Below, one piece after another: positions 6,570 through 12,126 of a stretch of DNA of 12,126 nt. The notes under the pieces were generated by a model. The model did no database searches. It was given only the letters and a program-made list of their open reading frames with translations, and was not told the origin of the DNA. The DNA lies in assembly GCA_023412845.1 (NCBI GenBank), contig JAEZRH010000090.1, forward strand, positions 1 through 12,126. Direction: 5' to 3'. The DNA is from Bacillota bacterium. Its GTDB lineage: Bacteria > Bacillota > Clostridia > Oscillospirales > Acutalibacteraceae. A program made the translations under genes and the position numbers. Within the stretch, counting starts at the first letter, position 1; every line of letters starts with the position of its first letter.

Positions 6570-7487
6570 TCAGTTCCAGCGGTACTGGTCCGCTCCGGTT
6601 TTTCCGTCAAAATAGTGGTAAACGTCGGAACCGTAGAACTTTTCTCCGAGCTGGTCCAAAGTGCCGTCCGCCTTCAGCTTTTTAACAGCCGCGCTGTATT
6701 TCGACGCCAGTTCCGCTTGGTCATTGCCAAAGATCGCGTAGGAATTGACATAAGTAAACGGGTCGTTTACAACGACTTTATCGCTTAGCCCAAGCTGAGA
6801 GATGATGCTTTTGTAAACGGAGTTCGGCCCAAGCATGACGTCGTAACGGCCCTCCGCGACCCACTTTACCGCCTCGGAAGCATTCCATTCGGCCGCCGAA
6901 CCGATTTTGACCGTCTGGTCAGGATGGTCCTTGTTCCAGTTCAGGATCATCGTGTAGTTTGCGTTTGTCGCCGGGAGCGGAACAAACGTCAGGTCTTTAT
7001 TATGTACGTCAGCAAGATTGCTGACCGTGGCCTGGTATTTTTTATTTACGATCAGGGAAATCAGGGAAATCCCCACCGACTCATCCGGAAATACGTATTT
7101 CTGCTCACGGGCGGAGGTTTTGAAGAAATTTCCCAACCCGATCTGGTATTTGCCAAGGTCTACGCCCAGCAGGACGGCGGACTGATCGCCGGCGACAAAT
7201 TCAAATTTGTATTCGGGGAGTTCTTTTGCCACCAGCTTCAAAACTTCCACCTCCAGCCCCTGCGCCTGACCGGATTCATCCTTGTATGTCGTCGGTTTGC
7301 CGTCGCTGATGTAACCGACCGTGATGGTCTTCCGCGTCGCCGCGGAAGAGGAAGCGGATACGGAGGAAGAAGCCTGTGAGTTTGCGGTGGAAGAAGTGCT
7401 GCCGGCCGGAGAGCTCGAGCAGGCGGCCGAGAATATTCCGATCACAGCGGCAAGCAAAAATGACGTGATGCCTTTTATCGTTTTCAA
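6570..7487 (-). CDS. Amino acid ABC transporter substrate-binding lipoprotein (SBP family 3)
   Basis: A 305-residue extracellular receptor. The first 23 residues are a lipoprotein signal: basic MKTIKG, a hydrophobic core, and lipobox FSAAC with Cys23 as lipid anchor. A Ser/Ala-rich flexible linker follows to about residue 52. The binding domain begins at TITVGYISDGKP and has the family 3 layout (GLEVEVLKLVAKELPEYKFE, then two lobes to residue 305). The start is TTG at 7487, chosen because AAAGGAAAGGG lies just upstream and the codon gives a proper signal peptide. It follows the glutathione-transferase-type gene by 74 bases without a clear terminator between them. With two permeases and an ATPase downstream this is a complete importer. 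The clustering with a thiol enzyme hints at cystine, cysteine or a derivative as ligand, but that is inference. Confidence 0.93.
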   Translation of the reverse strand: MKTIKGITSFLLAAVIGIFSAACSSSPAGSTSSTANSQASSSVSASSSAATRKTITVGYISDGKPTTYKDESGQAQGLEVEVLKLVAKELPEYKFEFVAGDQSAVLLGVDLGKYQIGLGNFFKTSAREQKYVFPDESVGISLISLIVNKKYQATVSNLADVHNKDLTFVPLPATNANYTMILNWNKDHPDQTVKIGSAAEWNASEAVKWVAEGRYDVMLGPNSVYKSIISQLGLSDKVVVNDPFTYVNSYAIFGNDQAELASKYSAAVKKLKADGTLDQLGEKFYGSDVYHYFDGKTGADQYRWN

Positions 7488-7561
7488 GTTGATTCCCTTT
7501 CCTTTTCAGAAGTGTATCGTACGGTCTGGCGGGATTGAGATGCCGGGGAGGGCTGAAGGGA

Positions 7562-8482
7562 TTATTTATAGGCTAAAGACTCGCGGAGAAAGTCATTTTC
7601 AAAATAGGATTCTTTAAAATAGTCGAAGCGGACGATGTCCCTGAATTCGGGGATCCCATACAGACGCTGCGCGTAGGCCCACAGATTCGGGAAATCCAGC
7701 GGGCTTTGCGGCTGAGAATCAAAGATTTTGGAAAAGCTGAGGTTCAGCCGCACGAACAGCACCCAGAACGCGATATCCGTTATGGTCAGGGAATCCCCCG
7801 CAAGATATTGCCGCGACGACAGTAGCTTCTCGTATCCTTCAAACTCGCGGATGACTCCGGCGGAAAGGCGCCGGTACTCCGAAGTGTCGCCGGCGTAGAT
7901 CAGCGCATAGAAGCCGTTGTAATAAAGGCCGTTTTCGATTTCCCTGATTTTTTTATCCAGTTCGGCCCGCAGAGGTTCCGGGTACAGGTCCGCTTTACGC
8001 TTGCTGAATGCGGAAAATTTCGTCGCAACATCGACTAGGGTATCCGGATAAGTATCGTTGACAATGCGTCCCGTCCGCTTATCCCAGATGAGCGGGACGG
8101 AAGGCACACCCTTGAACGACGGGTCGCTCTGAAGATAAGCCTCCCTCAGAAACGTAAACCCGTTTACGGGGTCGGGCCCGGTTTTTTCCCGGAATCCCCA
8201 TCCTCTTGCATCCCTGTTTGGATCCACATAAGAATAGGAGATCACATCCTGAAGGCCGAGATAGTCCGCGGCCAGCTGGACCCGCTGAGCCCACGGGCAG
8301 ACATAGGCGAGGTAAAGGTGATATCTGCCCTTTTCCGCCGGATATTGTTCCGTCCCGATTCTGTCTTTAAAAATAAAGGTTTCTTCGCGAAAAGCCTCGA
8401 CTCCTTCCTTGTTTTCAACAAATTTGCCGTGTTTTTCAGGATCGACGGGGCTTGCATATTTTACTTCTTTTGCTGCTGGCAT
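7562..8482 (-). CDS. yqjG: Glutathionyl-hydroquinone reductase (Xi-class glutathione S-transferase)
   Basis: The 306-residue protein matches the Xi-class GST family (YqjG/ECM4), cytoplasmic enzymes that use a catalytic cysteine to remove glutathione from glutathionyl-hydroquinones. An N-terminal thioredoxin-fold part carries the family motif as YVCPWAQR with catalytic Cys62; ACPWAHR is usual. GVPSVPLIWD (the cis-Pro region) and IVNDTYPDTL follow. A helical C-terminal domain includes YNGFYALIYAG, YLAGDSLTITDIAFW and RLYGIPEF. The length is close to the usual ~310-330. The ATG at 8482 has AAGGAGAG seven bases upstream. It is the first gene before the amino acid importer and probably shares its transcript. 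In a Firmicute the physiological thiol may not be glutathione, so substrate assignment is open; the family assignment is firm. Confidence 0.9.
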   Translation of the reverse strand: MPAAKEVKYASPVDPEKHGKFVENKEGVEAFREETFIFKDRIGTEQYPAEKGRYHLYLAYVCPWAQRVQLAADYLGLQDVISYSYVDPNRDARGWGFREKTGPDPVNGFTFLREAYLQSDPSFKGVPSVPLIWDKRTGRIVNDTYPDTLVDVATKFSAFSKRKADLYPEPLRAELDKKIREIENGLYYNGFYALIYAGDTSEYRRLSAGVIREFEGYEKLLSSRQYLAGDSLTITDIAFWVLFVRLNLSFSKIFDSQPQSPLDFPNLWAYAQRLYGIPEFRDIVRFDYFKESYFENDFLRESLAYK

Positions 8483-8584
8483 TGTGGTCTCTCCTTAACA
8501 AATCGTATTTTATGACTGATATTGGTTTCCCTGGAAGGTGATTTTTGCAGTTTAATATGGACCGATAGAATTGTCTTAGATGTT

Positions 8585-8668
8585 TTATGCCCTGCCGGGC
8601 ATTCGTTTTACCTCCGGGATCATGCAGAACGCCGGCAATCCATGGATTGCTGTCGTATTTGGATTCAT
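8585..8668 (-). CDS. Possible 27-residue leader peptide upstream of the GST gene
   Basis: An ATG at 8668 preceded by AAAGGGGG with 7-base spacing opens a frame of 27 codons ending in TAA at 8585. It begins MNPNTTAIHGLPAFCMIPEV. The 16-bp palindrome lies inside it and the ATGCCC/GGGCAT repeat lies at its end, an arrangement that could suit translational attenuation. MNPNTTAIHG also resembles the first residues of PLP-dependent sulfhydrylases such as cystathionine gamma-synthase, so a gene remnant is another option. The evidence is only one ribosome-binding-site-like stretch and a short open frame. Confidence 0.22.
   Translation of the reverse strand: MNPNTTAIHGLPAFCMIPEVKRMPGRA
8587..8602. 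repeat. Inverted repeat ATGCCC-N4-GGGCAT
   Basis: ATGCCC (8587-8592) and GGGCAT (8597-8602) are separated by four bases, about 105 bases upstream of the GST start. On the minus strand the repeat is followed by AAAACATCT, so it is not a terminator in that direction. It could be a protein binding site or a small RNA hairpin. Confidence 0.4.
8635..8650. promoter_or_regulatory. Perfect 16-bp palindrome, candidate operator
   Basis: GCAATCCATGGATTGC at 8635-8650 equals its own reverse complement, with no spacer. It lies about 150 bases upstream of the GST gene. A dimeric repressor or activator site is possible. No regulator gene is present in the window and no clear promoter overlaps it, so the role is inferred from symmetry and place alone. 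Confidence 0.45.
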
Positions 8669-8714
8669 GCGGAAGCCCCCTTTGAATTTTTATGGGAATC
8701 AGGGTATAAAAGGA

Positions 8715-8737
8715 CCGGCCAGGTTTGACCCGGCCGG
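8715..8737 (-). terminator. Rho-independent terminator of the opp/amidohydrolase operon
   Basis: CCGGCC (8715-8720) pairs with GGCCGG (8732-8737), and inside them GGT (8722-8724) pairs with ACC (8728-8730). In the minus-strand RNA the intervening position is a G-U pair, giving a continuous 10-bp stem with a 3-base loop, whereas the plus strand has an A-C mismatch there. The minus strand continues TCCTTTTATACC, a usable U tract. It lies about 185 bases after the amidohydrolase stop codon; nothing else was recognised in the stretch 8738-8922. Confidence 0.78.
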
Positions 8738-8922
8738 CTCTCACTGCTTTTGGGTCTCTTTATCCTTCCGGCGAGTCTGCTCCGGGTGATTTTCAGCGGA
8801 AATCCCGGCTGGAAAACATGCCGGAACGTATCCCGCGGTGCGCCGGCAAAATGTTTCCCGGCGGTCCGCTCTTCGGCCGGTTGCCCATCCGTACCCGCGG
8901 GCTCACGGCATGTGCCCCTCTT

Positions 8923-10128
8923 TCACTGTTCCGCCGCCTTCTGCTCCTCCACCAGCCGGCGGTGCTCGGCCTGGATCGATCGGAGCAGCTGTGGGTCCTC
9001 CAGAAGGTCCAGCGCCGTGTAACTCAGCACTTTCGCCCCCAGCAGGATGGAGGCAAGCCCTTTTCCCGAGCGGGCCGCCTCTTTCTTTGCCTCGCTGTGA
9101 CCCGCCACAGGCTTGTCGGAAATCCGGATGCTCGGCTGGATGACGGGAATCACCTGCGACACGTTGCCCACATCGGAAGAACCCAGCGGTTCCTTTTCAT
9201 CCGTTGGGGATATCGTTTTCCCGAAGAGGGTGAGATTTTTTGCATAAACGGCGTCGAACGACGGGGTGGGGATCATGTTCTCCACCCGGTTCTGGTAAGG
9301 CTGCATCCGCCCTTTTGTCCCCGTGGCAAGCGCCGCACCCTGCACGATGCGCTCCACTTTGCCGTATACCTCGTCCAATCCGGGCGCCGTCGCCGCGCGC
9401 AGATAAAATTTTGCCTTGGCGTAGTCCGGCACGGTATTAGGGGCGTCGCCACCGTTCACGATGATCCCGTGGATCCTGACGTCCTTCGGCAGATGCTGTC
9501 GAAGCGCGTTGATGGAGTTGTATACCTGGATGACCGCGTCCAGCGCGTTGATACCCTTTTCCGGCGCTCCGGACGCGTGGGAGGCCCGGCCCCGGAATTC
9601 GATGTCCACCGGCGCGCAGCCCAACGCTTTGCCCGTCAGCTGGTGCTTTTCCGCGCCGGGATGCACACACAGCGCGGCGTCCACATCCCGGAAGAAGCCC
9701 TCCCGGACAAAGCTGCCTTTCGCGCTCCCGTTTTCTCCGCCTTCCTCGCCGGGCGTACCATATACCCGGACCTCGCCGCCCGTTTCATCGACAACCTGTT
9801 TCAGCGCCGCCGCGGCCAGCAGGGAGGTCGCGCCGAAAAGATTGTGCCCGCACCCGTGGCCCAGCCCCGCTAGCGCGTCGTACTCCGCCAGAAAAACGAG
9901 CACCGGCCCCGGCTTTTCCGAGCGGTACGATGCGGAGAAGCCCGTAGGATGCCCCGCCACGTCCACCTTGACCTGAAAGCCTTCCCGGATCAGCTGCTCC
10001 GAGAGCCTTTTGCACGCGTAAAATTCATGGTTGCTCACCTCCGGATGCTCATGGATGTCGAGAGCGATCTGTTTGTAGACATCCCCGGAAGCGTCAATAA
10101 AGGACGACAGCTTTTCCCGTCTGCTCAT
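8923..10128 (-). CDS. M20 family amidohydrolase / dipeptidase (AbgB/ACY1L2-like)
   Basis: A 401-residue zinc-type hydrolase of the M20 family, closest by pattern to the AbgB/PM20D2 (ACY1L2) branch that cleaves dipeptides or N-acyl amino acids. Visible catalytic features in order are DIHEHPE (24-30), AEYDAL (81-86), metal motif GHGCGHN (90-96), GTPGEEGG with the general-base Glu pair (124-131), HPG (156-158), the dimerisation-domain motif GRASHASGAPEKG (180-192), and a late His in KPVAGHSEAKKE. The protein has no signal peptide, so it acts in the cytoplasm. ATG at 10128 follows GGAGGATTCTT, only 13 bases after oppF. This placement suggests it hydrolyses what the Opp system imports. The precise substrate (dipeptide, p-aminobenzoyl-glutamate-like or N-acyl amino acid) cannot be decided from sequence. 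Confidence 0.92.
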   Translation of the reverse strand: MSRREKLSSFIDASGDVYKQIALDIHEHPEVSNHEFYACKRLSEQLIREGFQVKVDVAGHPTGFSASYRSEKPGPVLVFLAEYDALAGLGHGCGHNLFGATSLLAAAALKQVVDETGGEVRVYGTPGEEGGENGSAKGSFVREGFFRDVDAALCVHPGAEKHQLTGKALGCAPVDIEFRGRASHASGAPEKGINALDAVIQVYNSINALRQHLPKDVRIHGIIVNGGDAPNTVPDYAKAKFYLRAATAPGLDEVYGKVERIVQGAALATGTKGRMQPYQNRVENMIPTPSFDAVYAKNLTLFGKTISPTDEKEPLGSSDVGNVSQVIPVIQPSIRISDKPVAGHSEAKKEAARSGKGLASILLGAKVLSYTALDLLEDPQLLRSIQAEHRRLVEEQKAAEQ

Positions 10129-10141
10129 AAGAATCCTCCAA

Positions 10142-11047
10142 TCAGAAATTCCCCGCTTCGTCGCAGCGGACGTAATGGTGCGGCGCCAGTTCCCGCAGGT
10201 CGTATATCCCGCCGCGTTCCGGCGCCGGCGAGTAGGGAATGCGGCGCCGCACCCGCTCGGAAGCGGGGTCCGGCAGAGGAATCGCGGAAATCAGGCTTTT
10301 CGTGTACGGATGGACCGGATGGCTGTACACCTCGTCGGCTGGCCCCGTTTCCACAAGCCTGCCCCGGTACATGACCCCGATCCGGTCGGAAATGTATTTC
10401 ACCATGGAAAGGTCGTGCGCGATGAACAGATACGTGAGTTTTTTCGTCTGCTGCAGTTCCCGGAGCAGATTCACGACCTGCGCCTGGATCGAAACGTCCA
10501 GTGCCGAGATCGGCTCGTCGCACACCACAAAGCTGGGCTGCAGAGCCAGTGCGCGCGCAATCCCGATGCGCTGGCGCTGCCCCCCGGAAAACTCGTGCGG
10601 GTAGCGCGTGGCAAAGCTGCGGCTCAGGCCCACCGTGTCCAGAAGCTCCTCCACCCGTTCGCCGCGCTCCCTGCCGGACGCCGCCAGATGATGCGCGTCG
10701 ATGCCCTCGGCGATGATATCGCCGACTTTTTTGCGCGGGTCCAGCGAGGCGTAGGGGTCCTGAAAAATGATCTGCACTTCCTTGCGGAAACGCATCAGCT
10801 CTTTCCTGCTGCGGATCTTCGTGATGTCCCGCCCGTTGTAGCGGACGGTGCCGGAGGTGATGTCAAGCAGTTTTACGATCATGCGCCCCGTGGTCGTCTT
10901 TCCGCATCCGGATTCGCCGACCAGCCCAAAGGTCTCCCCCTCCCGGACCGAAAAGCTCACCCCGTCCACCGCGCGCACCTCTTTGCCGCCGGTCCTGTAC
11001 ACGTGGACGAGATTTTCCGCCTCGAGAACGGTGCGATCATCCGGCAT
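10142..11047 (-). CDS. oppF: Oligopeptide/dipeptide ABC transporter ATP-binding protein OppF
   Basis: A 301-residue ATPase, partner of OppD in energising peptide uptake. Motifs are complete: Walker A GESGCGKT (44-51), Q-loop Gln96 (IIFQDPYASLDPR), signature FSGGQRQR (153-160), Walker B FVVCDE (173-178) and switch His211. The C-terminal oligopeptide-transporter tail ends in YDLRELAPHHYVRC, typical of OppF/DppF. A longer frame opens at 11146, but its first 33 residues are the antiparallel-like shadow of the OppD tail. The ATG at 11047 has GAGGGGGAAG just upstream and fits the family N-terminus. It overlaps the end of oppD by 11 bases, which implies translational coupling. The length is slightly short of the usual ~305-330. 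Confidence 0.95.
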   Translation of the reverse strand: MPDDRTVLEAENLVHVYRTGGKEVRAVDGVSFSVREGETFGLVGESGCGKTTTGRMIVKLLDITSGTVRYNGRDITKIRSRKELMRFRKEVQIIFQDPYASLDPRKKVGDIIAEGIDAHHLAASGRERGERVEELLDTVGLSRSFATRYPHEFSGGQRQRIGIARALALQPSFVVCDEPISALDVSIQAQVVNLLRELQQTKKLTYLFIAHDLSMVKYISDRIGVMYRGRLVETGPADEVYSHPVHPYTKSLISAIPLPDPASERVRRRIPYSPAPERGGIYDLRELAPHHYVRCDEAGNF

Positions 11048-12092
11048 CCCGCTTCCCCCTCTCCCGATATTCCCGCTTGCGCTTTTCCAGAATTTCGGGC
11101 GGCATCGCCCTCGGAGCCCTCGGGTCCAGCAGCCAGGAGGCCGCAAAGTGGGTCTCGCTTACCTGAAACAGCGGCGGCCCGTATTTTTCGTCCACCTCCA
11201 GCGCGTAGGCGTTGCGCGGGGCGAACGCGTCGCCCTGCGGAACCGGCTCCAGCAGATTGGGCGGGGAGCCGGGAATGGTGTAGAGGGCGGGCATGTCGGT
11301 GGCCAGGGTCGGCATCGCGTTGAGCAGCCCCCAGGTATAGGGGTGGCAGGGGTCGTAGAAAATCTCGTCCGACCGCCCGATCTCGACGATTTTTCCCGCA
11401 TACATGACAGCGACCCGGTCGGCCACATTTGCCACGACCCCCAGGTCGTGCGTGATGAAAATGATGGAGGTCCTGACCTTCTTTTTCTGAAGGTCCTTGA
11501 GCAGGTCGATGATCTGCGCCTGCATCGTGACGTCCAGCGCCGTCGTGGGCTCGTCGGCGATGAGCACCTTCGGGTCGCAGGCCAGCACGATGGCTATGAC
11601 GATGCGCTGCCGCTGCCCTCCGGAAAATTCGTGAGGGTACTGCCTGCTGCGCCGCTCCGGGTCCTCGATGCCGACCAGACGCAGCAGCTCCAGGACTCTG
11701 GCCCTGGCGTCCCCTCGTCTGATTTTCCGGTGAAGCGTGATTGCCTCCTCAATCTGCCGGCCGATCCTCATGGTGGGGTCGAGCGCGGTCATCGGGTCCT
11801 GAAAGACCATCGCGACGTCGTTGCCCCGCACGCGGCGCATCTCGCGCTCGCTTAGCCCGAGAAGGTCGGTGCCGTCCAGCAGAATCTCCCCGGAATCGAC
11901 CGAAGCGTTCTTCGCCAGCAGGCGCATGACCGAGCGGCAGGTGACCGTTTTGCCGCTGCCGGATTCCCCGACAATGGCCAGCGTTTCCCCGTCGTACAGG
12001 GAGAAATTCACGTCTCTCACCGCCCGCACCGTTCCCGCAAAGGTGGAGAAGGACACGGACAGGTGCTTTACTTCCAGACGCGCACGAGACAT
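11037..12092 (-). CDS. oppD: Oligopeptide/dipeptide ABC transporter ATP-binding protein OppD
   Basis: A 351-residue ATPase of the peptide importer, on the cytoplasmic face. Walker A is GESGSGKT (42-49), Q-loop Gln98 (VFQDPMTALDP), signature FSGGQRQR (156-163), Walker B VLIADE (176-181) and switch His215 (FITHDLGVV). The C-terminal oligopeptide region starts near HPYTWGLLNAMP (250-261). Many DppD/OppD proteins place four cysteines for an iron-sulfur cluster here. This one reads QGDAFAPRNAYALEVD and SETHFAASWLL, with none of them, as in some Firmicute OppD proteins. The ATG at 12092 is chosen over one at 12122 because AAAGGAGG lies seven bases upstream and the family start fits. Permease and binding-protein genes are probably beyond the right edge. 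Confidence 0.95.
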   Translation of the reverse strand: MSRARLEVKHLSVSFSTFAGTVRAVRDVNFSLYDGETLAIVGESGSGKTVTCRSVMRLLAKNASVDSGEILLDGTDLLGLSEREMRRVRGNDVAMVFQDPMTALDPTMRIGRQIEEAITLHRKIRRGDARARVLELLRLVGIEDPERRSRQYPHEFSGGQRQRIVIAIVLACDPKVLIADEPTTALDVTMQAQIIDLLKDLQKKKVRTSIIFITHDLGVVANVADRVAVMYAGKIVEIGRSDEIFYDPCHPYTWGLLNAMPTLATDMPALYTIPGSPPNLLEPVPQGDAFAPRNAYALEVDEKYGPPLFQVSETHFAASWLLDPRAPRAMPPEILEKRKREYRERGKRDAG

Positions 12093-12099
12093 CACGGGT

Positions 12100-12107
12100 C
12101 CTCCTTT
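12100..12107 (-). promoter_or_regulatory. Ribosome binding site of oppD
   Basis: The minus strand reads AAAGGAGG here, seven bases before the ATG at 12090-12092. This near-perfect match to the anti-Shine-Dalgarno sequence decides the oppD start and argues against the in-frame ATG at 12122. Confidence 0.85.
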
Positions 12108-12126
12108 CCGGGCCTCGGGCATTCCG

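Larger units (their letters stand above)
8483..8714 (-). promoter_or_regulatory. Upstream regulatory region of the GST/amino acid importer operon
   Basis: This spacer lies between the terminator of the upstream operon (8715-8737) and the GST start, and should hold the operon promoter. It contains two inverted repeats (8587-8602 and 8635-8650), a 27-codon frame (8585-8668) and the ribosome binding site AAGGAGAG at 8489-8496. I see only weak promoter candidates, for example AAGACA with TTAAAC 16 bases further, and TAAAAT at about position 8512 without a matching -35 box. No T-box or other riboswitch core was recognised by eye. Confidence 0.5.

Noticed and set aside
8436..8744. Minus-strand frame of 102 codons upstream of the GST gene
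   Set aside because: It starts inside the terminator, has no ribosome binding site and overlaps the GST start and its good AAGGAGAG site.
8725..9873. Plus-strand open frame of 382 codons
   Set aside because: It runs antisense to the M20 hydrolase, whose catalytic motifs and ribosome binding site are clear. The plus frame is Arg/Pro-rich, has no recognisable domain and exists because of the high G+C codon positions.
11041..11146. N-terminal extension of OppF from an ATG at 11146
   Set aside because: The extra 33 residues are an out-of-frame reading of the oppD tail; the ATG at 11047 has a ribosome binding site and matches the family start.
10175..11855. Two long plus-strand frames (10175-11323 and 10848-11855)
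   Set aside because: They are antisense shadows of oppF and oppD, which show every ABC motif in order on the minus strand.

Overview
The window reads as accessory or metabolic chromosome of a Gram-positive, Clostridia-like Firmicute, and essentially all recognisable genes lie on the minus strand. The evidence is strong AAGGAGG-type ribosome binding sites, frequent TTG/GTG starts, a Firmicute-style OppD without C-terminal cysteines, and several ABC uptake operons. No rRNA, tRNA, CRISPR array or insertion sequence was seen. The right end (about 8740-12126) is visibly richer in G+C than the rest.

Right part (12092 to 8923, minus): the two ATPases of an oligopeptide/dipeptide importer (OppD, OppF; overlapping by 11 bases) are followed 13 bases later by an M20-family amidohydrolase/dipeptidase. 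The permease and binding-protein genes are probably upstream, beyond the window. The logic is uptake of a peptide or N-acyl amino acid and its hydrolysis in the cytoplasm. A GC-rich hairpin with a T-rich tail at 8715-8737 ends the unit.

Middle part (8482 to 4192, minus): a Xi-class glutathione S-transferase (glutathionyl-hydroquinone reductase) leads a complete polar amino acid ABC importer: lipoprotein receptor, two different permeases, ATPase. The layout recalls cystine/cysteine-type importers, so sulfur or thiol metabolism is a reasonable but unproven theme. A perfect 12-bp hairpin sits between receptor and first permease, and a perfect 16-bp palindrome lies upstream of the transferase.

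Left part (3644 to 422, minus): an apparently complete M24 peptidase-like gene, with several metal ligands replaced, precedes the wreck of a ribose/simple-sugar ABC operon. The RbsA-like ATPase has lost the second half of its first nucleotide-binding domain by an in-frame deletion. The RbsC-like permease lacks both ends. The RbsB-like receptor lacks its N-terminal half and is joined to the permease out of frame. A perfect 13-bp terminator hairpin (355-387) still closes the operon. Short open frames at 22-262, 3651-3807 and 3845-4072 may be remnants of further genes.

The most notable points are the stepwise internal deletion of one transporter operon while its M24 neighbour survives, and the pairing of a glutathione-type reductase with an amino acid importer in a probable Firmicute. 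I found no convincing new defence or mobile system.
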